Source: an uncultured Oscillospiraceae bacterium (GTDB lineage: Bacteria > Bacillota > Clostridia > Oscillospirales > Oscillospiraceae). From it: DNA of 36,522 nt. Within the stretch, counting starts at the first letter, position 1. Every line of letters starts with the position of its first letter. This document shows, in pieces, positions 1 to 8,507 of the stretch. Position numbers and translations under genes: made by a program. Location of the stretch: positions 1 to 36,522 of the forward strand of contig CANRLF010000018.1 in the NCBI GenBank assembly GCA_947631395.1, read 5' to 3'. A model generated the notes under the pieces. It was not told where the DNA came from. It ran no database searches and was given only the letters and a program-made list of their open reading frames with translations.

Positions 1-503
1 ATAGCGAGACCGTGGGCGTCGGCGATCTTCTTCAGCGCCGAGAGGTCCGAGTAGTCGTTGGCGTAGGTGTTGTCCCGTTTGGCGCTTCTCACCATCTGGA
101 GCGTGTCGATGATGACCAGCGACGTGTCCGGGTGCTCGGTGAGAAATGTCTCCAACTGTTCCTCCAGCCCCGCGCCTACTACCCGGCTCTCCGTGCAGAA
201 GTGGACGTTGGCCGGTGCGTCCTCCGTGATTTCGAAGAGCCGGTTCTGGATTCGCAGGGTCGAATCCTCAAGGCAGAGATAGAGCGTCGTGCCCTGCCGA
301 ACAGACATCCCCCACACCGGCTCTCCCTTCGCCACCGTCACGGCAAGCCACAGAGCCAGCCAGGACTTCCCCACCTTCGGCGTGCCCGCCAGGATATGCA
401 GGCCCTGGGAGAACAGAGAGTCCACGATGAAGTTGGGCGGCCGGATAGGTTCGTTCATCAGTTCCTCGCCCGTGACGGTTTTCAATCGTTCTGTGTTTTT
501 CAT
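1..503 (-). CDS. AAA/RepA-like ATPase, 3' end cut off by the window edge
   Basis: This is the N-terminal 167 codons of an ATP-binding protein that runs off the left edge. It starts at ATG 501-503, with AGGAGG at 511-516, seven bases upstream. Visible motifs are a Walker A loop (GTPKVGKS, about residues 41-48) and a Walker B strand (SLVIIDT, about residues 126-132). This layout matches the RecA-like AAA_25/RepA helicase-type ATPases common in phages, plasmids and integrated elements, where they act in element replication or repair. The reading frame on the opposite strand is a shadow. The exact substrate cannot be told from half a protein. A promoter and long structured leader lie upstream (619-916), so it is probably the first gene of an accessory element that continues to the left. 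Confidence 0.8.
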   Translation of the reverse strand, partial: MKNTERLKTVTGEELMNEPIRPPNFIVDSLFSQGLHILAGTPKVGKSWLALWLAVTVAKGEPVWGMSVRQGTTLYLCLEDSTLRIQNRLFEITEDAPANVHFCTESRVVGAGLEEQLETFLTEHPDTSLVIIDTLQMVRSAKRDNTYANDYSDLSALKKIADAHGLA

Positions 504-618
504 TTTGATCCCTCCTGATTTATTTTCCCACCGCCGGCTATTCTGGCAGCGGGTATGTATGTCCGCGCTGTTTCAAGGAGGGCTCTTATTGCCGGCTCCC
601 GCACGGACCGTGGCCGGC

Positions 619-880
619 ATCAAAAAAAGCCGGTCACATCAGTGTGTGCCGACCAACCAGGAGACAGTTTCGTCCCTTGGCGTGGATGGACCACACTGTA
701 TGTAACCGGCTTTGACATGCAAAGTCGAGACTGCCCTTCGACCTCCGTATGCTGACAGTCCAAAGCGTTTTCGGAGGTTGCGGTATGATATGAATTGATG
801 GATACCGCGTTGCTGCGACATATACGCCGCTAAAAAAATCAGTATGTTTGCGTTATTCGGTTGTAGCTGTCTTTGATGAC
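619..880 (-). ncRNA. Candidate structured leader or small RNA ending in a terminator-like hairpin
   Basis: No convincing gene lies between 504 and 1155. Downstream of the promoter at 887-916 there are several inverted repeats on the minus strand. The largest pairs 692-713 with 626-646: about 21 bp, with one bulge and one wobble. Its interior contains a second hairpin around 658-680, and seven T residues follow it (622-628). An earlier 7-bp stem pairs ACCTCCG with CGGAGGT around 740-777. The hairpin-plus-T-run resembles an intrinsic terminator placed about 120 nt before the ATPase start, which would fit attenuation or a free-standing RNA of about 260 nt. I do not recognise it as a known RNA family. 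Confidence 0.4.
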
Positions 881-886
881 TATGTA

Positions 887-916
887 ATTATACATCTTAG
901 GTCAAAATATTGTCAA
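887..916 (-). promoter_or_regulatory. Consensus sigma-A promoter for the structured leader / ATPase
   Basis: On the minus strand, TTGACA (911-916) and TATAAT (887-892) are separated by 18 bases. Both boxes are perfect. Transcription would begin near 880, giving a leader of about 377 nt before the ATPase start at 503, or a separate small RNA if the hairpin at 626-713 terminates it. Confidence 0.6.
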
Positions 917-964
917 TGTTTCTTGAATAGTTTTGTGAATGCCGGAAATAATAATTTATTTGGG

Positions 965-1000
965 CAAAAAACAAGGCGAGGAATATTATTCGCCTCGTTT
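965..1000 (-). terminator. Intrinsic terminator of the transporter cluster
   Basis: The minus strand shows an 11-bp stem (990-1000 with 969-979, one mismatch) with a short AT loop. It is followed by a T-rich run at 965-970. It lies about 155 bases past the stop of the last gene of the cluster (1156). Apart from this hairpin I see no gene in the AT-rich stretch 917-1155. Confidence 0.6.
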
Positions 1001-1155
1001 GAAGCACTTTTTGCGGATATGCCTGAATTCCACACGCAAAAAAACAAAAATTATTTTTCGCTCTACACTTTTTTGGAAGAACAGGAGATGGATGTCAAAC
1101 ATGGGAGGTGTGTTCGAGGAAGAAGTATAAGCAAAAGCAAAATTTAAATTCCCCT

Positions 1156-2220
1156 TTATCGGTTATGCCACTTCTTTGCCTGTATCGCACACAGTGTCAA
1201 CGTCGCGATCATACCGGCCAGGATGATCGCGGCACTTTCTGTGCACATATTTTTACTTTCCGACAGGACTGCCTGAGTGGGCTCGTTATTTGAGAAGTCA
1301 AGCATGGAGCGAAAAATTACTCTAAATGTATTGACGTAATGTTCAACGTCAAAAATCATATTCCCGGGCAGGAGCGAGGATGGCAGGTCAATGGTATCAA
1401 GCAGCCTCGGAATACATACGCCGTCCAGCGCGGTAATGGCGAGATTTGTCAGTATAATGCCGGTGCCTCCGCAGCGCCGGGATAACACATAGGTCCCGAC
1501 CCACAAAGCTACGGGAGCAAAGAACATCACAAAAAGCGCGGCGATACGGGGAAGACTATTCAAAAACCTCTCTATGTCTGTAAGGCTGTATATCCGCAGA
1601 TCATCACGCGCCAGGGGTGTGATTCGTTCCGCAAGCTCCTTGGTGTTTGCCAGTTGCGCTCTGGCCTCGGACTCCAAAAACGGCTGGGGTTCGTCTGGGA
1701 CGGTCAGCAGGAGCGATGTGTCATTTCTGGCGGCAAGCTCAAGCCCGGAAGGCAGCGACAACACTTTCGGCAAAGGCAGAGCGGAGATCACAAGCCATGT
1801 GTCGTCGCTGCGCTCGCGCTTGTTAAGTATTTCCGCCGGCTCCCCGGCTTTTGGCGGGTGGGAGTAAAATTCGATCAGCTTTCCCTCCCACGGGGCAGAT
1901 GCCTCCACATGGGGTTGAAGCTTCAACCCCGTTATCTCGTCCACGGCCTCCGGGTCATCGTAGACCGTGTAGCTTCCGCTCCCCAGCTCCGCCACCCGTG
2001 TGCCGCTCTCCCAACCGGTGCCCTCGTATGTGTAATAGAGGTGCCAACCTGTTTCGTCCCGAAGGGCGGTCTCCAGCGGCAGAATCGCTGCTCCAAAGGA
2101 TGGCCTCTCCACTGTCACCACTCTGGCTGTCATCAGCTCCTCGATTTTGAATGAGAAAGCCGTACAGCAGACTAATATCCACGTCACAAGCCACAAGGCG
2201 AAAAGGACTTTTCGCTTCAC
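1156..2220 (-). CDS. Membrane protein of unknown function, last gene of the ABC cluster
   Basis: The protein has 354 residues when read from the GTG at 2218-2220, which has GGAG eight bases upstream. A GTG two codons earlier overlaps the permease stop but sits too close to the ribosome site. The N-terminus is a signal-anchor-like helix (about residues 5-22). A polar, probably extracellular region of about 200 residues follows. Two hydrophobic helices (about 240-265 and a segment near 275-290) come next, and a last helix ends at a basic tail (about 330-350). I recognise no family. It starts just upstream of the permease stop codon region and shares the operon with two sugar-type permeases, so it may be an accessory subunit of that transporter. 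That role is inference. Confidence 0.65.
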   Translation of the reverse strand: MKRKVLFALWLVTWILVCCTAFSFKIEELMTARVVTVERPSFGAAILPLETALRDETGWHLYYTYEGTGWESGTRVAELGSGSYTVYDDPEAVDEITGLKLQPHVEASAPWEGKLIEFYSHPPKAGEPAEILNKRERSDDTWLVISALPLPKVLSLPSGLELAARNDTSLLLTVPDEPQPFLESEARAQLANTKELAERITPLARDDLRIYSLTDIERFLNSLPRIAALFVMFFAPVALWVGTYVLSRRCGGTGIILTNLAITALDGVCIPRLLDTIDLPSSLLPGNMIFDVEHYVNTFRVIFRSMLDFSNNEPTQAVLSESKNMCTESAAIILAGMIATLTLCAIQAKKWHNR

Positions 2221-2222
2221 GT

Positions 2223-2993
2223 TCACAGCTCCTTTCCCAACGCGATTCCCTCCGTAAGCTCCCTGTTGAAGTACATAAAGAGAAAGAGCGGCGGAATCAC
2301 AGCGAGGACGCAACATACAAGCCTTACCGTAGGGTCAGCTGGCAGGGTGGAGGCCAAGGATACGCTGAGCGGCCAGCGTTTCTGATCCTTTATGAAAGCG
2401 ATTGGCTGTTCCACCATATTCCAGGCATCCAGGAACGACAGGAGGAAGGTACAGACAAGGCCGTTTTTGTTGATGGGCAGGGCAACGCGCACAATGAGCG
2501 GAAGGGTCCTGCACCCATCGACCTTTGCGGCGTCGATGATTTCGTCCGGAATGGCACGGAAGCCCTGGGCCATGATGAAAGTTCCAAGCGGGATAAATAT
2601 GGCGGGCAAAATAAGGGCACCATATGTATCCAGGAGCTTCAGCTTGTCCAAAACAATGTAATTTGGCACCAGCGTCACCTGAAGCGGGAGAATCATCAGC
2701 ACCAGGAGGAAGAAGAAAACCACATTTCTCCCCGGAAAGTTATACTTGGCAAAGCCAAAGCCCGCAAGGGAGGAAACTATGGTCTGTCCCGCGGCAACTA
2801 AGATCGTGAGACCCGCACTCAGCCAGAAGCGCAGGAGGTATTGAGGTGTCGCAAGAAACACGTCGTAGTAATATATGAATGTGGCCCCGTCGTCTGTAAG
2901 GATGCTTTTCAGGAGCACATATAAAAATGGTGCGAGACATAAGGCTATAAGAATGACGGCCACAGCGGAGCCGACAGTGAACCGCTTTTTCAC
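2223..2993 (-). CDS. ABC transporter permease, MalG-type (CUT1 sugar family)
   Basis: The protein has 256 residues with about six hydrophobic helices. It carries the cytoplasmic EAA loop that contacts the ATPase (about residues 158-185: DAAKVDGC, then LPLIVRVALP and a later N-x-x-G). Families with this loop import carbohydrates or related solutes across the cell membrane as heterodimers with a MalF-type partner. The start ATG overlaps the stop of the partner gene by four bases (ATGA), so the two are translationally coupled. No ATP-binding subunit is encoded nearby. CUT1 systems in Firmicutes often borrow a shared MsiK-like ATPase, so this is known behaviour and not a sign of decay. Confidence 0.9.
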   Translation of the reverse strand: MKKRFTVGSAVAVILIALCLAPFLYVLLKSILTDDGATFIYYYDVFLATPQYLLRFWLSAGLTILVAAGQTIVSSLAGFGFAKYNFPGRNVVFFFLLVLMILPLQVTLVPNYIVLDKLKLLDTYGALILPAIFIPLGTFIMAQGFRAIPDEIIDAAKVDGCRTLPLIVRVALPINKNGLVCTFLLSFLDAWNMVEQPIAFIKDQKRWPLSVSLASTLPADPTVRLVCCVLAVIPPLFLFMYFNRELTEGIALGKEL

Positions 2994-3856
2994 TCTCTGT
3001 ATCGCTCCTTTCTTCGGACCCAGATGAACATGACGGAGAGCACCGCCGTCACCGAGACGCTCAAAAGGACCGACGCCACCGCCAGCTTCGGATAATTCAG
3101 GTTTTCAAAGCAGTTGTTGATGAAGTGCTGGAGCATGTAGACGCTGTCGTCCGGGTGGGCTCCGCCGATGAGGAATATTTCCCGAAAGCATTTGAAGGCG
3201 TTTATGAGGGAAAAGACCGTGGCGAAAAAAACGCTGTACCACATCTGGGGTACGGTAATGTGCCAAAACTGCCTGAAGCGGCCAGCTCCGTCCAATTGTG
3301 CCGCTGCGTATTGATCCGCTGGAATTGTCATAAGCCCGGACAGCAGGAGGATGACGCTGTACCCGGTATTCTTCCAGATATAAAGCGCCATCGCCACCCA
3401 AAATGAGGCGGGAGAATGAAGCCAGTCCCGCACAGGAGCGCCAAGAGCCATGAGGCACCTGTTCAAAAGCCCGACCTTACCGAAAACCAAATTCACCACC
3501 AGCACCGCGCCAATGACGGGCATAATGTATGGGAAAAGGAGCACCGATTTCAAGAGCTTGTGTTTTTCAACCTCATTTTTCAGGAGCAACGCAATAGCGT
3601 AGGAAATGACCAGAATGAGCGGGAGACCCAGGAGCAAAAATCGCGCCGTATTCCGAAAGGCTTTCCTGAAAAGCTCATTTTGCCACATGGTCAAATAGTT
3701 TTCCGCACCCACAAAACGAGCGGAGGAACCCACGCCCTGCGTTACAGAATACCGTATGACCAGGATAAACGGCAATGCGTAAAAAATAAGGCACCCCAAA
3801 ACGACTGGCAGGACCAGCAATATTCCGTCTCTTGCGTTTTTCGCGGACAGCTTCAT
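2990..3856 (-). CDS. ABC transporter permease, MalF-type (CUT1 sugar family)
   Basis: The protein has 288 residues with a cytoplasmic N-terminus, about six transmembrane helices and an EAA loop (about residues 185-212: YAAAQLDGAGRFRQFWHITV). It is the partner of the following MalG-type permease. Only about 30 bases separate its start from the scar of the degenerate third cassette (3887-4045), which lies directly upstream. It therefore appears to be read from the same transcript as the M56 and SBP genes. The transported solute cannot be told from the sequence. Confidence 0.9.
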   Translation of the reverse strand: MKLSAKNARDGILLVLPVVLGCLIFYALPFILVIRYSVTQGVGSSARFVGAENYLTMWQNELFRKAFRNTARFLLLGLPLILVISYAIALLLKNEVEKHKLLKSVLLFPYIMPVIGAVLVVNLVFGKVGLLNRCLMALGAPVRDWLHSPASFWVAMALYIWKNTGYSVILLLSGLMTIPADQYAAAQLDGAGRFRQFWHITVPQMWYSVFFATVFSLINAFKCFREIFLIGGAHPDDSVYMLQHFINNCFENLNYPKLAVASVLLSVSVTAVLSVMFIWVRRKERYRE

Positions 3857-3886
3857 TTACGAAAGCCCCCTCTCGGAAATGCTGTA

Positions 3887-4045
3887 TTACCCCTCGGCCA
3901 TATGCCAACGGAGCTCCTCGATCAATTCGTTAACCTCACCTTGGGAGCCTGTCCCCGGCGATAAGACGCAAAAGGGCGGTCACAAGTATCATCGTCCCGC
4001 CGGACATGCTCATTTCCTCACTCCCACTCGTCAACAATACGGTGA
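3887..4045 (-). pseudogene. Scar of a third M56-SBP cassette: blaI tail, M56 head and SBP tail fused
   Basis: Three pieces of neighbouring genes are joined here. First, at about 4018-4035, come the last codons of a BlaI-type gene (IVDEWE-like, then stop). Second, at 3936-4013, comes the 5' end of an M56 gene: 25 codons beginning MSMSGGTMILVTALL, lacking 15 bases near its start that both full copies have, and ending at a TGA. Third, at 3887 to about 3938 and in another frame, come the last 16-17 codons of an SBP gene (NELIEELRWHMAEG, then stop), matching the ends of both intact SBPs. The simplest reading is a former third cassette with everything between the M56 head and the SBP tail deleted. 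Confidence 0.8.
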
Positions 4046-4071
4046 AGCACAGCAAGGAACATCGCCGAGCG

Positions 4072-5484
4072 TCACCCCTCAGCGATGTGGTATTGCAAAT
4101 CGTTGATAAGGTCCCCGGCTGCCACGTCAATGTCAAGGTCACTGGCAGTGTATGCGCGGGTTTCGCCGCCAGAATCGGACGTGCTTCGAGTCACATCATA
4201 TGTACTTTGAAGGATCGAATACTCAAATTCATACTCCGCTTTGATGGTGAAGCGCACCTCATCCGCATGAGTCCACTGCAATTCGTTGATGACCTCGCTC
4301 CCGGCTGTCTTTGGCCGGACGGGACAGCCATCAATAAAATCCATCATACCGTTGCGTTCCGTTTCCCACTGGGACTCCTCTGAAAGAAACTCACGCAGAA
4401 AGTCATACGCCGCCTGCGGATGCTCACAGCCCACGCCCACGGCACCCCAAGTCTTGACGTAGGCTATTAATTCCCCGTCCGTAGATCGCAAGGGGAAAGC
4501 CTCCGCCTTGATGCCCTTGCTCTCAGCTCCGGTAACAAGGCCGATTACCTGCTCCAAGCTCCCAAATATAAGCGGATCTTCCTCGCTCAAGGCAGACGGC
4601 GTGCCGATTGAGCCGGTATTCTGCGCTAAGACCACAAGAGACTGAAAATCGCGCATATAATCTGCCACCTCTTCCGCACTCAAAGTTACATTTTGCTTGT
4701 CATAGTCGAACAAATCGGAGAAAGCAAAGAAGGGATAGGGAAAACCTGGCCGCGCCGCGTTTTTCGCCAAGGTCTGATTTCCATTGGCAAGCAGTTCCCC
4801 GTAAAAGCCGCCAACGCTTGCTCTCATGGCATCTATATCTATTCCGGATGATGTCAGAGCGGGCCCAACGGCACAGACCTCGGGGCATGTATACCGGAGC
4901 GGCAGAATGTACCTTGCATCACCGATTTTCCCGCCGTCCATGATTGAGGATACCAAACCTTCACTGCCGAGGCTGTCGTCCGCGTCATAGTATTGGCTTA
5001 TGTCAAGAAACAGCCCATTCCGCATGGACATTGCCACATCGTGAAACACCGTATCATCAGCCGGAATACTGGTGAGGAAGTGATTGATCCCGGTTACTTG
5101 GTCGATTGGCGGCCAGTCGGTCATAATATATACGTCCGGCCCATCTCCACCCAGTATTTCCGCCCGTAGCTGACGGGTCCGCAGCTCCCGCTCCTCAGAA
5201 TCAGCGGGCAGTGACTCTATCTCAACGCTTACATCCACATGGGATTTATTATATTCCCGCGCCACCCGGCGGACCTCGTCATAAATCGAATATGTCCTGG
5301 TTCCCATACTGTCCAACGTGTGCATGCTCGGAGCGTTTATAAGCACATGAAGTACAGCGGGGCCGTCATCGGTTTCGGAGGACAGTATGTTATCAGGTTG
5401 CGGAGATACATTGGAACAGCCGCAGATAACCAGAATCAGTGCGGCGGTCAAAATCACTGCCAATATCTTTCGTGTCACCCTCAC
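4072..5484 (-). CDS. ABC substrate-binding lipoprotein, copy 1 (sugar-type SBP)
   Basis: The protein has 470 residues. A hydrophobic N-terminal signal ends in a lipobox (ICGC, lipidated Cys near residue 23), so it should be anchored outside the membrane. The body matches family 1 extracellular solute-binding proteins, with a GPDVYIMTDWP strand and the later conserved MRNGLFLDIS and ARYILPLRY segments. It starts at a GTG overlapping the stop of the upstream CxxC gene (GTGA). It is a diverged paralogue of the SBP at 6970-8430: many matched blocks and the same C-terminal HIAEG, but clearly different elsewhere, especially in the middle where ligand contacts are expected. It probably feeds the permeases at 2223-3856. 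The ligand is unknown. Confidence 0.85.
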   Translation of the reverse strand: MRVTRKILAVILTAALILVICGCSNVSPQPDNILSSETDDGPAVLHVLINAPSMHTLDSMGTRTYSIYDEVRRVAREYNKSHVDVSVEIESLPADSEERELRTRQLRAEILGGDGPDVYIMTDWPPIDQVTGINHFLTSIPADDTVFHDVAMSMRNGLFLDISQYYDADDSLGSEGLVSSIMDGGKIGDARYILPLRYTCPEVCAVGPALTSSGIDIDAMRASVGGFYGELLANGNQTLAKNAARPGFPYPFFAFSDLFDYDKQNVTLSAEEVADYMRDFQSLVVLAQNTGSIGTPSALSEEDPLIFGSLEQVIGLVTGAESKGIKAEAFPLRSTDGELIAYVKTWGAVGVGCEHPQAAYDFLREFLSEESQWETERNGMMDFIDGCPVRPKTAGSEVINELQWTHADEVRFTIKAEYEFEYSILQSTYDVTRSTSDSGGETRAYTASDLDIDVAAGDLINDLQYHIAEG

Positions 5485-5810
5485 CCTCGTTCACCCAAGC
5501 ATACTTCCATATAATAGACATTCATTTCACGCGAAAAGCCGCAATCTTCACATTCGGTAACATCAGATATACGATAAGAGTGATGCTGATGGGATTCAGT
5601 GAAATTAGGGCAAGAGGCAACATCAAAAATACCGTTGTCTCGCCGATTCTCATACGTTGTAATTGTACCGTTACAAACTGGGCATATGCCTACTCTTATG
5701 CAGGGCATCACCTCAACTTCGTTATCTGCGGCAGAGGCGGACATGACAAGCGCAGTCACTAGTACGCATAATGTCAACACCACCGCAAAAATCATCCTGA
5801 TTTTTTTCAT
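5481..5810 (-). CDS. Small secreted CxxC (zinc-ribbon-like) protein, copy 1
   Basis: The protein has 109 residues with a classical signal peptide (cleavage likely after ASA, near residue 28). The mature part has two Cys pairs, CPVC near residue 45 and CEDC near residue 90, plus a His-rich stretch (SHQHHSY). These could bind one metal ion or form disulfides. It follows the M56 gene by six bases, has GGAGG nine bases upstream of its ATG, and overlaps the next SBP start. A paralogue with the same layout is at 8508-8834. I know no named family. An extracellular partner of the sensor protease or SBP is a guess from position. Confidence 0.75.
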   Translation of the reverse strand: MKKIRMIFAVVLTLCVLVTALVMSASAADNEVEVMPCIRVGICPVCNGTITTYENRRDNGIFDVASCPNFTESHQHHSYRISDVTECEDCGFSREMNVYYMEVCLGERG

Positions 5811-5816
5811 AAGACT

Positions 5817-6908
5817 TTACCTCCAATAATATTTTGTTTCAGCGGACGAGGCCGCGGAAATCCCCACCGAATCACGGTTGAAAATTATGGCATCTTTGCG
5901 ATCGCTTGACGAGTTCCCGCGATTCTCTCCGTCGTAATCCTCACGGAGAGAGATGTTTTGAGATGTGATTTTGACCGCGCCGGGTTCCAATGGTACGTTA
6001 TTATGGGGATTCGGGCTCGACGTCGTGGTAAAAAAAGTCATTATGGCAATAGTAAGAACGGCGGAGAGAGCGATATTGAGCTTCGTGGCTCGTTTATATC
6101 CCATCACTCCCCGGACGCGCCTCTCGGTGACGTTCTTTCCGAAGCCCGTGACCAGTGGGATGCCGGTGCGCGGGGCTTTCAGGTCGATGAGCAGTCGGGC
6201 ATACTGAGCACGGCACTCAGGTCCGAACTGATCCACCACCGCGCCGTCACAGGCAAGCTCCATGTCCCGGTCAAGAAGCGCCGCCATCAGCCATACGGCG
6301 GGGTTCCACCAGTGTACGCACAAAGCAAGCACCGACAGCTTTTTAAGCACACTGTCAAAGCGCCTTATGTGGGTGAACTCATGACAAAGCACCATATCAA
6401 GGCGCTCCGCGTCCCACCCCTCGGCATCCTCGGGCAGGAGGATCACTGGACGAAGAAGTCCATATGTCAGCGGCGTGCGCAAGCCTGGAAGTGCACGTAC
6501 CGTCACCCGCCGCCGGATATGGATCGTTGACAGCCAATCCTTTATGTATTCGTTTTCCAAAGGCGTTGACACCCGAAACGCACGGATACAGCGGATATAC
6601 GACACGGCAAAGACAATGCCCGTCACCGCCATGCCCACAAGCCAGATGACGGTCCAAATCGGGATTCCCGCCGACGTTTCCTCCACAGCGACCGCGTCGG
6701 GAGTCTCGACTTTTATCGCCGTCCGCGATAGAAGCCCATAGAAGCTCACGGGTGAGGCAATTTTAAACGGTATGAGGAGTCTCAAAATAGCCGCTGTCCA
6801 CAGCGCCACATACCCCCGCCTCGGGAACCTGTCCCCGGCGATAAGACGCAAAACGGCAGTCACAAGGATCATTATTCCGCCGGATACGCTCATTTCCACA
6901 ATGCTCAT
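5817..6908 (-). CDS. M56 family (BlaR1/MecR1-like) membrane metalloprotease sensor, copy 2
   Basis: The protein has 363 residues. Hydrophobic helices lie near residues 10-25, 33-48 and 85-105. The zinc protease motif HEFTH is at 176-180 and the third-ligand motif ELACD near 217-221. A last helix (about 278-297) precedes a polar tail of about 65 residues expected outside the cell. In BlaR1, ligand binding outside activates this protease, which inactivates the BlaI repressor. The start ATG 6906-6908 aligns with copy 1. Residues 1-275 differ from copy 1 at about 25 positions, whereas the tails do not align. There is no penicillin-binding domain, so the signal is not expected to be a beta-lactam bound in BlaR1 fashion. 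It has no full repressor of its own, only a remnant just upstream. Confidence 0.9.
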   Translation of the reverse strand: MSIVEMSVSGGIMILVTAVLRLIAGDRFPRRGYVALWTAAILRLLIPFKIASPVSFYGLLSRTAIKVETPDAVAVEETSAGIPIWTVIWLVGMAVTGIVFAVSYIRCIRAFRVSTPLENEYIKDWLSTIHIRRRVTVRALPGLRTPLTYGLLRPVILLPEDAEGWDAERLDMVLCHEFTHIRRFDSVLKKLSVLALCVHWWNPAVWLMAALLDRDMELACDGAVVDQFGPECRAQYARLLIDLKAPRTGIPLVTGFGKNVTERRVRGVMGYKRATKLNIALSAVLTIAIMTFFTTTSSPNPHNNVPLEPGAVKITSQNISLREDYDGENRGNSSSDRKDAIIFNRDSVGISAASSAETKYYWR

Positions 6909-6912
6909 TTTT

Positions 6913-6941
6913 TCACTCCCATTCGTCAACAATACGGTGAA
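6913..6941 (-). pseudogene. Remnant of the blaI 3' end at a duplication junction
   Basis: About 29 bases match the last codons and stop of the intact blaI (10438 onward; RIVDEWE then TGA) almost exactly. They sit between the SBP stop (6970) and the M56 start (6908). They mark where the cassette duplication broke, inside the end of blaI. The same short remnant precedes the degenerate third copy near 4018-4045. Confidence 0.8.
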
Positions 6942-6969
6942 AAGGTGTCGGCCTGCCCGCGAGAAGATA

Positions 6970-8430
6970 CTATCCCTCCGCTATATGCCATTGAAGGCTG
7001 TCGATCAATTCCTGAGATAGGTCCTCCAGGTCCATAGCTGTGTCATTTGAAACACACAAAGCCATAAGATTTCTTCTGAAGTTATCTTCCTCTGGAAGTC
7101 CAAAGCGAATTACATCGATCTGCTCATCCATAAGCGGAATATCTGCCTCGGTCACGTCAACGGTCCGTAGAATTTGGTTTGCCCATCGTGCAATTTGACT
7201 GTTTCCCGCGGCATGGGCGGAGATTCGCTCACGGTATCCATCCCAAAGGCTCTCTACCGATCCTTCCACTCTAACCGGCCAACCGGCTGCGACACGGCCA
7301 CGGAAACCGCCATCTGGCGCGGAAGGCCGATTAAACTCCCATTGGGTGTCCTCCATGAGCAGAAGCCGTAGGAAGTCATAGGCAACCTCCGGGTATTCAC
7401 ATCCGGCCCCAACTGCCCCCCAATAGGTAACATTGGCCACCAAAGAGCCGTCCACGGAGCGGAGGGGGAACATGATAAGCTCCATATCGAGAGCCTGCGT
7501 GACGATCGCCACATCCAACGCCTCGTCCAATCCGCCAACATATAAAAACGCCTCAGAAAAACCGCTGCCTTTTTGAAATTCGACAATTCCGTCATTGAGA
7601 GGATACTGAGAAAGGCTTGCATAGATGTCCCAGCTTGAGGACATTGGATAGGTTATCCCCGCATTTGAAAGAGCTTGAATCCGTTGCAGATATTCCATGA
7701 CCTCGCCGGTGCTCAAGCTGACAGTCTGTGTTTCGTAGTCAATTATATTCGGGAATACGCACAGGGAGCTGTTGTAGTACCAAGGCCATGAGTACCGTGT
7801 CCAATCCGGGTCACCAGTGGCCGCCAGCGTATCGTAGAGTATATTGACGCCGGTTGAGATTTTTTCCACGTCAAGGCCGGCAGCTTTTAGAGCGGCTTCG
7901 GTGGTGTACACCATTGGGAAATTGTACCGCAAAGGCAATATGTACCGTGCGTTCCCAATAGCTCCGGCGTTCATCACAGCAGTAACCAAAGCCTCTTTGC
8001 CAAGACCGTCGTCGGATTCGTATAGTGTATTGATGTCATAAAACAGCCCATTGCGCATGGCCTGGGTCGCATCGGAGAAAAGGGCGTCGTTTCCGCTCCC
8101 TTGCAACAGATAAATATCCGGTCCTCCCCCCGACATGATCTCTGTGCGAAGCTCCTCCAGTCGTGCTTCTCGCTCCTCCGGGGCGGATGGAAGCATTTCC
8201 AGCTCAATGCTTATTCCGTCGTGAGCCGCTTCATATTCATCAATTAAGTACCTGACTACAAGTGACATAGGGTTTGTATCGGAAAGCCCATAAGAATCCG
8301 GATAGTCCTCTGTCAAAAGCCTAAGAGTGACAGGGCCTTCGTTTAACTTACGGGAATTGCCGCAACCGCCAATCAAGGCGAAAATAATCGTAATCAGAAT
8401 TATCATCACATATATCTTGCTAATTTTCAA
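6970..8430 (-). CDS. ABC substrate-binding lipoprotein, copy 2 (sugar-type SBP)
   Basis: The protein has 486 residues, read from a TTG at 8428-8430 with GGAGG six bases upstream. The signal peptide ends in the lipobox IGGC (Cys near residue 23). Conserved blocks shared with copy 1 include GPDIYLLQ, MRNGLFYDI, ARYILPLRY, GAVGAGCEYPEVAYDFLR and the terminal WHIAEG, but the rest is clearly diverged. A family 1 SBP delivers a solute to a membrane permease pair. The only pair nearby is at 2223-3856, so two SBPs may share one translocator. The segment between its start and the upstream CxxC gene (8431-8507) holds nothing but the ribosome site. Confidence 0.85.
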   Translation of the reverse strand: MKISKIYVMIILITIIFALIGGCGNSRKLNEGPVTLRLLTEDYPDSYGLSDTNPMSLVVRYLIDEYEAAHDGISIELEMLPSAPEEREARLEELRTEIMSGGGPDIYLLQGSGNDALFSDATQAMRNGLFYDINTLYESDDGLGKEALVTAVMNAGAIGNARYILPLRYNFPMVYTTEAALKAAGLDVEKISTGVNILYDTLAATGDPDWTRYSWPWYYNSSLCVFPNIIDYETQTVSLSTGEVMEYLQRIQALSNAGITYPMSSSWDIYASLSQYPLNDGIVEFQKGSGFSEAFLYVGGLDEALDVAIVTQALDMELIMFPLRSVDGSLVANVTYWGAVGAGCEYPEVAYDFLRLLLMEDTQWEFNRPSAPDGGFRGRVAAGWPVRVEGSVESLWDGYRERISAHAAGNSQIARWANQILRTVDVTEADIPLMDEQIDVIRFGLPEEDNFRRNLMALCVSNDTAMDLEDLSQELIDSLQWHIAEG

Positions 8431-8507
8431 CCTTATCCTCCGTCAAATGATACAAAGTGTTGAATGGCTTGCACGTTCATCGCCACCTTCAACTGAAATT
8501 TTCAGAA

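Noticed and set aside
12-705. Overlapping plus-strand open frames of 138-168 codons at the left end
   Set aside because: They run opposite the AAA ATPase, which has Walker motifs and a ribosome site; the plus-strand frames show neither.
848-1147. Plus-strand 99-codon frame in the AT-rich gap
   Set aside because: It spans a terminator hairpin and the minus-strand promoter, has no ribosome site, and its residue pattern is that of chance AT-rich sequence.
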